Notes under the pieces: generated by a model
Told to the model about the DNA's origin: nothing
The model's database searches: none
The model's input: the letters and a program-made list of their open reading frames with translations, nothing else
Part shown: piece by piece, positions 32,256 to 40,439 of the stretch
How the letters are laid out: every line of letters begins with the position of its first letter
Numbering within the stretch: position 1 is the stretch's first letter
Assembly: GCA_019119355.1 (NCBI GenBank)
Contig: DWXE01000010.1
Span: forward strand, 141,238 to 183,722
DNA length: 42,485 nucleotides
Direction: 5' to 3'
Source: Candidatus Eisenbergiella merdigallinarum
Lineage (GTDB): Bacteria > Bacillota > Clostridia > Lachnospirales > Lachnospiraceae
Position numbers and translations under genes: made by a program

Positions 32256-33551
32256 ATGAGAATCATCCGGTTAACGAAAGAGAGCAGGAAGGGCCTGCTG
32301 GGGGAGCTGCTGCAGAGGAGCCCCAACTGCTACGGGCAGTATGAAAAGGCGGTGGAAGAGATCGTCGGGCAGGTGAGAAGCAGAGGGGACGAGGCGCTGT
32401 TTTCCTATACGGAGCAGTTCGACGGCTGCCGGCTGACGGCGGAAACGGTCCGCGTTTCCGAAGAGGAAATCGATCGGGCCTGCGCCCAGGCGGATCCCGA
32501 ATTTATGAAGGCGATGGAGGAGAGCGCTAAAAATATCAGGCGCTTCCACGAAAAACAGCTCAGGAACAGCTGGTTCGACGCGCGGCCGGACGGGACGATC
32601 CTGGGGATGAAAATCCTGCCCCTGGCCGTGGCCGGGGTCTATGTGCCCGGAGGAAAGGCGGCTTACCCCTCCAGCGTGCTGATGAACGTGATCCCGGCGA
32701 AGGTGGCCGGCGTCCCCAAAATCATCATGACCACGCCGCCGGGGGCGGACGGGACGGTGGATCCCGGAACGCTGGCGGCCGCGCGGGTGGCGGGCGTGGA
32801 TGAGATCTACCGCGCAGGCGGGGCGCAGGCCATCGCGGCCATGGCCTTCGGGACGGAGAGCATCCCCCGGGTGGATAAGATCACGGGGCCCGGCAACATC
32901 TTCGTGGCCCTGGCCAAAAAGGCGTGCTTCGGCCACGTGAGCATCGATTCCATCGCGGGCCCCAGCGAAATTCTGGTCATCGCGGACGAAACGGCCAATC
33001 CCCGGTACGTTGCTGCGGATCTTCTGTCCCAGGCGGAGCACGACGAGCTGGCCAGCGCCATTTTGATCACCACCAGCGAAAAGCTGGCAAAAGAAGTATC
33101 CGACCAGGTGGACCGCTTCCTTGAAACGCTGGAGCGCAGGGAGATCATTCAAAAGTCCCTGGACCGTTACGGCTACATCCTGCTGGCGGATTCCCTGGAG
33201 GAGGCGGCCGAAGCGGCGAACGAGATCGCTTCCGAGCATCTGGAAATCCTGACGGAAAATCCCTTCGAGCTGATGACCAGGATCCGGAACGCGGGCGCCA
33301 TCTTCCTGGGGGAATATTCCAGCGAACCGCTGGGGGACTATTACGCCGGCCCCAACCACGTTCTGCCCACCAACGGGACGGCGCGGTTCTTCTCCCCCCT
33401 GGGCGTGGACGATTTCATCAAAAAGACCAGCATCATTTCCTATTCCCGGCAGGCGCTCCGGCGCGCCCATGAAAAGATCGAGCGCTTCGCCCGCCAGGAA
33501 GGGCTGACAGCCCATGAGAATTCCATTCGGGTGCGGTTTGAGGAGGATTGA
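32256..33551 (+). CDS. hisD: Histidinol dehydrogenase
   Basis: HisD oxidises L-histidinol to L-histidine in two NAD-dependent steps with bound zinc. Motifs along the 431 residues include [85 protein letters not shown] (zinc ligands Gln and His) and [12 protein letters not shown] with the catalytic Glu-His pair, then [18 protein letters not shown] 32256 follows GGGGGAA; the in-frame ATG at 32223 lies inside hisG. Confidence 0.97.
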   Translation: MRIIRLTKESRKGLLGELLQRSPNCYGQYEKAVEEIVGQVRSRGDEALFSYTEQFDGCRLTAETVRVSEEEIDRACAQADPEFMKAMEESAKNIRRFHEKQLRNSWFDARPDGTILGMKILPLAVAGVYVPGGKAAYPSSVLMNVIPAKVAGVPKIIMTTPPGADGTVDPGTLAAARVAGVDEIYRAGGAQAIAAMAFGTESIPRVDKITGPGNIFVALAKKACFGHVSIDSIAGPSEILVIADETANPRYVAADLLSQAEHDELASAILITTSEKLAKEVSDQVDRFLETLERREIIQKSLDRYGYILLADSLEEAAEAANEIASEHLEILTENPFELMTRIRNAGAIFLGEYSSEPLGDYYAGPNHVLPTNGTARFFSPLGVDDFIKKTSIISYSRQALRRAHEKIERFARQEGLTAHENSIRVRFEED

Positions 33552-33554
33552 GCG

Positions 33555-34145
33555 ATGAGCGACAGAACCGGTTTGATCGAGCGGCGGACGAAGGAGACCG
33601 AAATCCGCGTCCGGATTTGCCTGGACGGGACGGGAAATTCCGATATCCGGACGGGGATCGGATTTTTTGACCACATGCTTCAGGGGTTTTCCCGTCACGG
33701 CTTCTTCGATCTGGAAGTGGAAGCGAAGGGGGATCTGGAGGTGGATGGCCACCATACCGCAGAGGATACGGGAATCGTGCTGGGACAGGCCATTTCGGCC
33801 GCCCTGGGGAATAAGGACAGGATCCGGCGCTACGGACATTTCCTCTTGCCCATGGACGACGCGCTGGTGCTGTGCGCCGTGGATCTGTGCGGAAGGCCGT
33901 ATCTGAATTTCGACTATTCCTTCCCCGTAGAAAGGATCGGGGATCTGGATACCCAGCTGATCCGGGAATTTTTCTACGCCCTGTCCTGGTCAGCGGGGAT
34001 GAACCTGCACATCAAAGTGCTGGACGGGATCAACGGCCATCACGTGGCGGAAGCGATGTTCAAGGCGTTCGGAAAGGCGCTGGATATGGCGGTTTCGGAA
34101 GATCCCCGGGTGACGGGCGTGTTGTCCACGAAAGGAACGTTATAG
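33555..34145 (+). CDS. hisB: Imidazoleglycerol-phosphate dehydratase
   Basis: HisB removes water from imidazole glycerol phosphate. The 196-residue monofunctional enzyme shows GIGFFDHMLQGFSRHG, DGHHTAEDTGIVLGQAI, LNFDYSFPVERIGDLDTQL, EFFYALSWSAGMNLHIKVL and NGHHVAEAMFKAFGKALD, including the two HHxxE metal-binding motifs. There is no phosphatase domain, so histidinol phosphatase must be encoded elsewhere. It begins 3 bp after hisD. Confidence 0.97.
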   Translation: MSDRTGLIERRTKETEIRVRICLDGTGNSDIRTGIGFFDHMLQGFSRHGFFDLEVEAKGDLEVDGHHTAEDTGIVLGQAISAALGNKDRIRRYGHFLLPMDDALVLCAVDLCGRPYLNFDYSFPVERIGDLDTQLIREFFYALSWSAGMNLHIKVLDGINGHHVAEAMFKAFGKALDMAVSEDPRVTGVLSTKGTL

Positions 34146-34148
34146 AAG

Positions 34149-35447
34149 ATGAATCCTGTGAATGCGAAAAAACTGATGCCCTGCCTTTATCTGTATCAAA
34201 AACGGGCGGTGGCGGGCCCCGGGGACCGGCGTGAGGTGAGCTTAAACCCGGTGGAACTGGCGGAGAACTACAGCTTAAACGAGTGCGACCGCCTGTACGT
34301 CATGGATCTGTCCGAAACGGACCAGGAGCAGGAGGAAGCCATGGACATCCTGCGAAAGATCTGCGCCAACGTGGCCGTCCCCGTGGCGGGAGGCGGCAGG
34401 ATCCGGCGGATGGAGGACGTGAAAAAGCTGCTTTACGCGGGCTGCAGCCAGGCCGTGCTGGATCTGGGGAAGGAAGAGCAGGCGGCGGTTCTGGAAGAGG
34501 TTTCGCTGAAATTCGGAAAGGAACGGATCGTGGCGGCCGCGGAAGGGCCGGATCAGATTCTGCGGATGCAGGGAGCCCTGAACTCCTTTGTTTCCGAAGT
34601 CTTCCTGTTTCATGGCGCGGGCGGGCGGGAGGCGTCCCTGATTTCCCCGGTGCCGGTGACCCCCTTCCTTCCGGAGGTTTCCCTGGACAAGATCATCGAA
34701 ACGCTTTCCCTGCCCAACGTCAGCGGCATGTCCGGCCAGGTGGTCACGGAAAATGTGAGCAATCTCGTCGCCCTGAAAAAACTGTGCCTGGAAAACCGGA
34801 TCCCCGTGGCCTTATCCCGGGCCGCATACCGGTTTGAAGATTTTAAGACGGGCCCTGACGGGCTGGTGCCCGTGGTGGTGCAGGACGTGAAGACGGACGC
34901 GGTGCTCATGGTGGCCTATATGAACGAAGAAGCCTACCGGCGCACGGTGGAGAGCGGGAGGATGACCTATTACAGCAGAAGCCGACAGGCGCTGTGGCTG
35001 AAGGGGGAAACCAGCGGGCACTATCAGTACGTGCATTCCCTGACCGCGGACTGCGATATGGATACGATCCTGGCCCGCGTGACTCAGGTGGGAGCCGCCT
35101 GCCATACGGGCTCCTACAGCTGCTTTTTCAACGAGGTGTTAAAGCGCGGCGAAAAACCCGAACAGCACAACCCGCTGAAAGTGTTCGAAGAAGTGTTCGC
35201 CGTCATCGAAGACAGGAAGGCCCACCCGAAAGAAGGGTCCTATACCAACTATCTCTTCGATAAGGGGATCGACAAGATCCTCAAAAAGCTGGGGGAAGAG
35301 GCCACCGAGATCGTGATCGCGGCCAAAAATCCCAATCCCAACGAGATCAAATACGAGATCGCCGACTTCCTCTATCATATGATGGTGCTGATGGCCGAGA
35401 AGGGCGTCAGCTGGGAGGAAATCACCGAAGAGCTGGCGAACCGGTAA
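34149..35447 (+). CDS. hisIE: Bifunctional phosphoribosyl-AMP cyclohydrolase/phosphoribosyl-ATP diphosphatase with N-terminal HisF-like domain
   Basis: The C-terminal half carries the two expected activities: HisI (about residues 230-335, with [29 protein letters not shown] and [11 protein letters not shown], the zinc and magnesium ligands) and HisE (about 345-432, with [20 protein letters not shown] and [12 protein letters not shown]). The first 220 residues form an extra half resembling a HisF/HisA (beta/alpha)8 barrel: [53 protein letters not shown] and [13 protein letters not shown]. The HisF catalytic aspartates appear lost: PCLD is PCLY (Tyr14) and the second site reads IVAAAEG. A structural or regulatory role for the barrel is inferred. 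It starts 3 bp behind hisB and ends the operon. Confidence 0.93.
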   Translation: MNPVNAKKLMPCLYLYQKRAVAGPGDRREVSLNPVELAENYSLNECDRLYVMDLSETDQEQEEAMDILRKICANVAVPVAGGGRIRRMEDVKKLLYAGCSQAVLDLGKEEQAAVLEEVSLKFGKERIVAAAEGPDQILRMQGALNSFVSEVFLFHGAGGREASLISPVPVTPFLPEVSLDKIIETLSLPNVSGMSGQVVTENVSNLVALKKLCLENRIPVALSRAAYRFEDFKTGPDGLVPVVVQDVKTDAVLMVAYMNEEAYRRTVESGRMTYYSRSRQALWLKGETSGHYQYVHSLTADCDMDTILARVTQVGAACHTGSYSCFFNEVLKRGEKPEQHNPLKVFEEVFAVIEDRKAHPKEGSYTNYLFDKGIDKILKKLGEEATEIVIAAKNPNPNEIKYEIADFLYHMMVLMAEKGVSWEEITEELANR

Positions 35448-35472
35448 CGGGACGGATCGGAAAAGAAAAAGC

Positions 35473-35519
35473 GGCGGCCGCGCGGAAATAACACTCTGCG
35501 CGGCCGCCATTTTGTTCCT
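35473..35519. terminator. Bidirectional terminator between hisIE and the Rpn-type gene
   Basis: GGCGGCCGCGC (35473-35483) pairs perfectly with GCGCGGCCGCC (35498-35508) with a 14-nt loop. On the plus strand ATTTTGTTCCTT follows; on the minus strand GCTTTTTCTTTTCC follows. It serves both convergent genes. Confidence 0.85.
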
Positions 35520-35525
35520 TAACGA

Positions 35526-36473
35526 TCAGTTTTCCGATGCGGCGTCGATGAGACCGTATCTTCGGTAAAATTCCCTGCGGGCGGCTTCATCCTCCGTCAC
35601 CAGCCGGACATTCTCATATTCCCCCTTCTGAATCAGGAGACGGATCAGTCCGGCAAGCCGGCTTTCCCCCTCCATCCGGCCTTTTTCTTCCACATAACCG
35701 CTCAGGTTGCACATTTGATCGACCTCCTTTGCCAGTTCGTTTTCCATTCTCATGCCGTATCGCCGCTGCAACAGTTCCTTTTTTTCGCGTCCGCCGATTT
35801 CGGGCGACAGCAGCGTATTGAGCATTCCCAACAGTTGATTTTCACAGAATATGCGCCCGTTTAAGCCAACCGTTACCACGGTCAGCTTATCATATGCTTT
35901 CCGAAGATCCGGAAAACCCGGGCAAATATCCCGTTTTTCCATCCGATATTGCGCAATCGCATTGCCGATCCGTTTGGGCACGCCCATACAGATCCAGATG
36001 GAATATACCTTTTTTAATCCATCGTAATCGCTTCCCGAAAATTCGGTTCCCAACTGGGACGAAATCATTCTGGCGCAATAGAAAATTCCTCTTGTGGGAA
36101 GCTGGTAGCCGGGATAATAGTCTTTTTGCGCCTCCACATTGATCATCAGCCGGATTCGCTCCCGTCCCTGCGGGATATTTGCCAGAAAGCGGATATCGTA
36201 ATAAATGCTCCCTTCTCCTGTAATCCTGCTTTCGTTTCCGATTCCGACGATCCGTTCCCCGGCCTGCCCGGGATAGACTTTTTCAGAAGAAATCTCCGGC
36301 GTCCCTTCGATGCACGATTTGATTTCCTCTACAGACATTTGGGCGAATTCCTCTGCAACGCCCTGCAAAATCCATGCCAGTACTTCCTTCTGCGACAGTA
36401 CCAACTTGCACTGGGCATCGTACTGCGCCTTGATATCGGCTGTCAGCACCGCCCTGGCCAGTTCGTTTTCCAT
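35526..36473 (-). CDS. Rpn-family / PD-(D/E)XK nuclease family putative transposase
   Basis: The 315-residue protein has the nuclease core seen in Rpn (recombination-promoting nuclease) proteins: IYYDIRF with Asp93 and RLMINVEAQKDYYPGYQLPT with Glu114-x-Gln116, followed by RGIFYCARMISSQ and SIWICMGVPKR. A less conserved C-terminal region contains charged helices (MRMENELAKEVDQMC, GYVEEKGRMEGESRLAGLIR). Such genes are frequent and often multicopy in Lachnospiraceae; their role is not settled, with DNA cleavage linked to recombination or defence proposed. Start ATG at 36473-36471 follows AAGGAG with 7-nt spacing. No terminal repeats or partner gene are seen. Confidence 0.8.
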   Translation of the reverse strand: MENELARAVLTADIKAQYDAQCKLVLSQKEVLAWILQGVAEEFAQMSVEEIKSCIEGTPEISSEKVYPGQAGERIVGIGNESRITGEGSIYYDIRFLANIPQGRERIRLMINVEAQKDYYPGYQLPTRGIFYCARMISSQLGTEFSGSDYDGLKKVYSIWICMGVPKRIGNAIAQYRMEKRDICPGFPDLRKAYDKLTVVTVGLNGRIFCENQLLGMLNTLLSPEIGGREKKELLQRRYGMRMENELAKEVDQMCNLSGYVEEKGRMEGESRLAGLIRLLIQKGEYENVRLVTEDEAARREFYRRYGLIDAASEN

Positions 36474-36606
36474 CTCTGCGCTCCTTTTATGTGTGCGGCA
36501 TCGGATTCCAAGGCTATTTTACCGCAGAATCCGGCAGCTGTATATGCCCGATCCGCATTTTCCGCCTTTTGACATCATAAAATGAAAAAAGAGGATGAGC
36601 CTGAAA

Positions 36607-36629
36607 TTTACATAATATTTTTATGTAAA
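36607..36629. promoter_or_regulatory. Palindrome in the divergent gap before the 142-aa membrane protein
   Basis: TTTACATAA (36607-36615) and TTATGTAAA (36621-36629) form a perfect 9-bp dyad around TATTT. It lies 35 bp before the ATG of the next plus-strand gene and 133 bp upstream of the minus-strand Rpn-type gene. The size suits an operator for a dimeric repressor; the left arm also resembles a -35 box (TTTACA). No U-run follows, so it is not a good terminator. Confidence 0.45.
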
Positions 36630-36664
36630 CTTAAAGTGAGACGGAAAACCGCGGAGGGTTTGAA

Positions 36665-37093
36665 ATGACGGATCTGGAACGAAAACTGCAGCTGACGAGA
36701 TTTCTGAGGGAAGAGAGCGCCATCAACCGGATGAAGATGAGAAACCGGGAAGAGATTCTGTACGGGAACCCGAAAGCGGTGCTGGGAAAAGATGAGCTGC
36801 CGCTGGTGTACGACGGTCCGCTGGAGAGGGACGGCTATCCGCCCTCATCGGCCGGCTCTCTGAGGCGCTCTCTGTTCGGGGTGCGCCTGGCCCTGGCCCT
36901 GGTTTTGTTCGGTGCTGTGGTCTATCTGGACAAAACGGGAACCATGCTGGGAGATGAGCCCGCGGCGCAGGTCATCGCCAGACAGGTGACCGTTTCTTCG
37001 GAGGACAGGATTCTGGAATTTTTCGGACAGTTTTCCGGTTCGGAGGGCGGTTCCCGGACCGGGGATGACGCCCTGCGGGGAGACGGCCTTTGA
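36665..37093 (+). CDS. Orphan single-pass membrane protein (142 aa)
   Basis: The first 70 residues are charged and cytoplasmic-looking (MTDLERKLQLTRFLREESAI, REEILYGNPKAVLGKDELP), followed by one membrane segment (about 72-88, LFGVRLALALVLFGAVVYL) and a short acidic outside tail (GSEGGSRTGDDALRGDGL). I recognise no family. ATG 36665 follows GGAGGG with good spacing, and a clear terminator follows the stop, so it appears to be an independent single-gene transcript. Its position between an Rpn gene and a GGDEF/EAL gene gives no hint of function. Confidence 0.7.
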   Translation: MTDLERKLQLTRFLREESAINRMKMRNREEILYGNPKAVLGKDELPLVYDGPLERDGYPPSSAGSLRRSLFGVRLALALVLFGAVVYLDKTGTMLGDEPAAQVIARQVTVSSEDRILEFFGQFSGSEGGSRTGDDALRGDGL

Positions 37094-37126
37094 ACTGGAA
37101 CAGCGTTCTAAAAACCTGGACAGCAG

Positions 37127-37178
37127 AAAGGTATCGCAAAATCATCCGGCCGGATGACGGAGCGATACCTTTTTTATA
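37127..37178 (+). terminator. Rho-independent terminator after the 142-aa protein gene
   Basis: AAAGGTATCGC (37127-37137) pairs with GCGATACCTTT (37162-37172), with an inner perfect palindrome TCATCCGGCCGGATGA, and is followed by TTTTAT. This is a strong terminator. Confidence 0.8.
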
Positions 37179-37224
37179 CCGGGCCCAAACGATGGCGAAA
37201 ATGGTGGGAATTTGCGAAAAAGCC

Positions 37225-37233
37225 TGTTATAAT
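37225..37233 (+). promoter_or_regulatory. Extended -10 promoter of the GGDEF/EAL gene
   Basis: TGTTATAAT is a perfect extended -10 element (hexamer 37228-37233), 29 bp before the ATG. No good -35 is present at the expected distance. I checked for a c-di-GMP riboswitch here; the leader is far too short. Confidence 0.6.
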
Positions 37234-37262
37234 GGAGAAAACGGAGAAGGGGAACAGGGAAT

Positions 37263-40040
37263 ATGACGGAAATAGCGCGCGCGGAGCATCAACAGAATAT
37301 TCCTGGGGAACGGGAAGGGCTGTTAAAAGCGGTTTTGGAGTATAACGGAATAAAAATATGCGAGTACAGGGAGAGGGAGAATAAACTGCTGATCTACGAT
37401 GAGACGCTGTCCATCAGCGAGGAAATCCCGAACTGCAGGGAGTATTTTCTGGAATATCAGGGGATACATCCGGATGACAGGCAGAAATTAGAGGATTTCT
37501 ATCGGGGAAAGCGTCCGGAAGAGCTGGAACTGCGCATCCTGAATAACGGTTTCGTCAGAAAGCTGCAGCTGAAAACGCTCCCCATGACGGAATCCGGCCA
37601 GGGAGGAGGTCTTCCCTTTACGGTGCGGGATATTACCAGGGAAAGGGAACAGGAAGCCCTTCTGGAAGAGCGGGCCAGGAAGGATTCCCTCACCGGCCTC
37701 TTCAACCATTTTTATGGACAGGATCTGATTAACGAATATCTGAACCATAAAACTCCCTATTCCTCCTGCGGGCTGATGATCGTGGATCTGGATTATTTTA
37801 AATATGCCAACGACACTCACGGGCACCTCTTCGGAGACCGGGTGCTGACCGGGGTCGCGCGCCTTTTTCAGGCGATGTTCGAGGAAAACGGGATTATCAT
37901 ACGGGCAGGAGGGGACGAATTCGTCATATTCCTGAAGGATATCAGCCATTCCGATCTGCTTCAGAAAGCCATGCAGCTGGTAAAGGCGGTGAGCCGGCTC
38001 AGCTTTGAAGGGACGGATTTTTCCATTACCTGTAGCGTGGGCGTCTGTTTTCTGATGGAAAATGAGTCCGGATATACATATGACCAGCTCTTTGAAAATG
38101 CGGACTGGGCCCTGTACAGAGCGAAGGAAAACGGCCGGAACTGCTACGTGTTCTGCGATAATCTGCAGAGGTTTGAGCTGGCGGAAAGAAAGCATTTTTC
38201 AGAAAAGAATATAGATAATCGTTACCTGCACAACGATATTATATCTACGGCGTTCGAAATTTTCGAGAAAAACAGCAGCTTTTCCGCGGCCATCGAAACG
38301 CTGATGGAAGTCATCGGATACCGGTTTGATCTGGACCGGATTACCGTCATCCGGACGGATATCCGGGAGAAGAATACGGCGCGCCAATATCAGTGGAGAT
38401 CGAAAATGGCGCCGGAAGCCCTTCCGGAGAACCGCAGCTTTACCAAAGAGGACTTCCTCACCCTGTTTCAGAGTTATGACGAGCATCAGACGATGGTGCT
38501 CCAGCACGACAACATGGGGATGTATTCGCCGGACGGAGCCGCCCTTCTGATGCAGGGGGAGGCCAAAACCGTCCTCTATGCCGCCATGTACTGTGAAGGG
38601 AAATATACGGGCGCCATCTCCTATGTGGTATGCAGGGAGAAGCGCCACTGGTCCCCAAAAAGCCGGAAAGAACTGGGAGAGGTGACGAAGATCATCTCGG
38701 CCTATCTGGCCAGGAACCAGGCGATGAATCAGGAAGATTCCAGAAGGGGGCTGTGGACGGAGTACGACAGCCTGACAGGGCTTTTGTCCTTTTCCCGCTT
38801 CCGGGAGGAAGCGGAGCATATGATCGTGGGGAACTATGCGGACTCCCATGTCATGATCTACAGCGATATCGCCGGTTTTAAATATTTCAACAAGAAGTTC
38901 GGCTATAGCGCGGGCGATCAGCTCCTGAAGGAATTCAGCGCTTTCCTGATGGAAAAGATGGGCGGGGCGCTCTTTACGCGCGTCGTAGCGGATCAGTTTT
39001 TAATGTTGGCGCCCTGTGACGACGCCGACGGGATGGCGGAGCGGCTCGACGGCTATAATAAGGAATTTGAACGCAGCCAGTCCGGGAAGTTCCACGGGGC
39101 GAGGATCTGGATCCGGACGGGCGTGTATCCGATCGAACCGGACTGTTCCAGCGCATCCAGCGCGATTGACGCGGCCAACTATGCGAGGCAGCAGATCGCG
39201 GGAAAATCCGGGCGCTCCGTCCGGATTTACGATCAGAGCCTGAAGGAAAAGCAGCAGCTGGAAAATGAGATCATCAATGGGATCGACAAGGCGATGGAAG
39301 AAAAACGGTTCCAGATCTATCTGCAGCCGAAGATCTCTTTGAAGGACGGAAGCGTCGTGGGCGCGGAGGCCCTGGTCCGGTGGAAGACGAAGGAAGGAAA
39401 TGTCCTGGCGCCGGATTCCTTCATTTCTCTGTGCGAATCCAGCGGGCGGATTGAAGAGCTGGACTACTACGTCTTCGAAGAGGTGGTCGGGTTTTTGAAA
39501 CGCAACCAGCAGTTGGGGAGGAAGCAGGTCCCCATTTCCATCAATTCATCCATCCTTCACGCTTACGACCCCCAGGCGGTCCGGAAGTATCTGGACATCC
39601 TGAACCGTTACGGGGTCGATCCCAGGTATACGGAGATCGAATTGACCGAAACCGCTACGGTGGAGGAATACGAGAGCGCCAAACGCCTGTTTCAGGAGCT
39701 CAGGGATGCGGGCATCAGCACGGCGATGGACGATTTCGGGGCCGGGTATTCCGTCCTGAATACGGTCATCGACATCCCGGTGGATACGGTGAAGCTGGAC
39801 CGCACCCTGGTGAAAAGCTGCAGCGCGGACGGCAGGGGAGCTTTCTTTTTGAAGGAAATCATCGGCATGGTGCAGGGGCTGGGCTATCACGTGGTCTGCG
39901 AGGGGATCGAAAACCGGAAACAGTTCCGGCTGCTGCTGGAGGCGGGGTGCGAGGAAGGGCAGGGATATCTGTTCTCCATGCCGCTCTCCATCGAGGATTA
40001 CGAAAAATTTGTGTATTCGGATGAGGAAGTGGATGGATAA
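37263..40040 (+). CDS. GGDEF-EAL protein with a second, degenerate GGDEF domain
   Basis: The 925-residue protein is a cyclic-di-GMP enzyme without membrane segments. Order: a PAS-like N-terminus (about 15-135); an intact diguanylate cyclase domain (about 140-300, DLDYFKYANDTHGHLFGD and RAGGDEF near 214-220, no RxxD inhibitory site before it); a GAF-like region (about 335-480); a second GGDEF fold (about 495-650) in which the motif is RVVADQF and so inactive; and an EAL phosphodiesterase domain (about 675-920) with AEALVRW near 700, ELTETATVEEYE, MDDFGAGYSVLNTV near 822 and VKLDRTLVK. Both synthesis and breakdown motifs look functional, so net activity is unclear. Single gene with its own promoter; its stop overlaps a small ABC-ATPase remnant. 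Confidence 0.92.
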   Translation: MTEIARAEHQQNIPGEREGLLKAVLEYNGIKICEYRERENKLLIYDETLSISEEIPNCREYFLEYQGIHPDDRQKLEDFYRGKRPEELELRILNNGFVRKLQLKTLPMTESGQGGGLPFTVRDITREREQEALLEERARKDSLTGLFNHFYGQDLINEYLNHKTPYSSCGLMIVDLDYFKYANDTHGHLFGDRVLTGVARLFQAMFEENGIIIRAGGDEFVIFLKDISHSDLLQKAMQLVKAVSRLSFEGTDFSITCSVGVCFLMENESGYTYDQLFENADWALYRAKENGRNCYVFCDNLQRFELAERKHFSEKNIDNRYLHNDIISTAFEIFEKNSSFSAAIETLMEVIGYRFDLDRITVIRTDIREKNTARQYQWRSKMAPEALPENRSFTKEDFLTLFQSYDEHQTMVLQHDNMGMYSPDGAALLMQGEAKTVLYAAMYCEGKYTGAISYVVCREKRHWSPKSRKELGEVTKIISAYLARNQAMNQEDSRRGLWTEYDSLTGLLSFSRFREEAEHMIVGNYADSHVMIYSDIAGFKYFNKKFGYSAGDQLLKEFSAFLMEKMGGALFTRVVADQFLMLAPCDDADGMAERLDGYNKEFERSQSGKFHGARIWIRTGVYPIEPDCSSASSAIDAANYARQQIAGKSGRSVRIYDQSLKEKQQLENEIINGIDKAMEEKRFQIYLQPKISLKDGSVVGAEALVRWKTKEGNVLAPDSFISLCESSGRIEELDYYVFEEVVGFLKRNQQLGRKQVPISINSSILHAYDPQAVRKYLDILNRYGVDPRYTEIELTETATVEEYESAKRLFQELRDAGISTAMDDFGAGYSVLNTVIDIPVDTVKLDRTLVKSCSADGRGAFFLKEIIGMVQGLGYHVVCEGIENRKQFRLLLEAGCEEGQGYLFSMPLSIEDYEKFVYSDEEVDG

Positions 40041-40176
40041 GAACGTCGTTTTCTTAAGGGGTGGGTTTGGAGGAGAAGGGATCTCCGGCGGCGAGGCCCA
40101 GAGCATTTCCATCGTGAGGGCGATTCTGAGAAAATTCCGGATGATCCTGGCAGACGAGGTGGAGAATTCCTTTTGA
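40033..40176 (+). pseudogene. Remnant of an ABC transporter ATP-binding domain (47 codons)
   Basis: The frame from ATG 40033 to TGA 40174-40176 reads GISGGEAQSISIVRAILR and then KFRMILADEVENSF. This corresponds to the ABC signature (LSGGQ-type), the following helix (usually QRIAIARA) and the Walker B strand (ILLADEATxSLD) of exporter-type ABC ATPases. Walker A, the Q-loop and the H-loop are missing, the Walker B is altered, and the frame stops right after it. It overlaps the last 8 bases of the GGDEF/EAL gene. I read it as a decayed gene fragment; a small functional peptide is possible but unlikely. Confidence 0.6.
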
Positions 40177-40191
40177 AAAATGAATGGAATC

Positions 40192-40220
40192 TTGACGCGA
40201 CATATAAGTTTTGGTACAAT
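40192..40220 (+). promoter_or_regulatory. Promoter of the CorC/HlyC-type gene, with a long leader
   Basis: TTGACG (40192-40197) and TACAAT (40215-40220) are exactly 17 bp apart. Transcription would begin near 40227, giving a 5' leader of about 210 nt before ATG 40440. Confidence 0.75.
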
Positions 40221-40226
40221 AGCCCC

Positions 40227-40439
40227 TGTACATCGACAGGAGGGAAAGAATTTTCATGAGCGAAGCCGACGCCGCTGACGGCGCTGACCACATATGTTGC
40301 ACGATTCAGAGCAGGATCTGCCCGGCGAGGGCAGTGAGATAACCGGCAGGCATAGTCCGTTTTCTGGGGGAACGGGTTATGTCTGTTTGTGTTGTTCGGG
40401 TATTTGACACAGTTGTATTTTTCAATAACAGGAGGAAAA
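40227..40439 (+). promoter_or_regulatory. Structured 5' leader of the CorC/HlyC-type gene, possible cis-regulatory RNA
   Basis: The leader holds several short stems: CGCCG/CGGCG (40270-40283), CTGCCC/GGGCAG (40318-40334), and a bulged stem made of ATAAC (40339-40343) with GTTAT (40376-40380) enclosing CCGTT (40357-40361) with AACGG (40371-40375). A small ORF of 28 codons (40256-40342) ends inside the last stem. It matches none of the riboswitch classes I know well (M-box, yybP-ykoY, NiCo, c-di-GMP-I were considered). Predicted by eye only. Confidence 0.4.
40256..40342 (+). CDS. Possible 28-residue leader peptide
   Basis: ATG 40256 opens a 28-codon frame (MSEADAADGADHICCTIQSR...) ending at TAA 40340-40342. 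AGGAGGG at 40238-40244 lies 11 nt upstream, somewhat far. The stop lies at the foot of the last predicted stem of the leader, the geometry expected if ribosome position affects folding. There is no run of one amino acid as in biosynthetic attenuators. It may be chance. Confidence 0.3.
   Translation: MSEADAADGADHICCTIQSRICPARAVR

Noticed and set aside
35526..36473. Complete insertion sequence around the Rpn-type nuclease
   Set aside because: No terminal inverted repeats or target-site duplication are visible on either side, and the gene has an ordinary ribosome site and a shared terminator.
37094..37262. c-di-GMP riboswitch before the GGDEF/EAL gene
   Set aside because: The space holds a terminator for the previous gene and a promoter 29 bp before the start, leaving no room for an aptamer.
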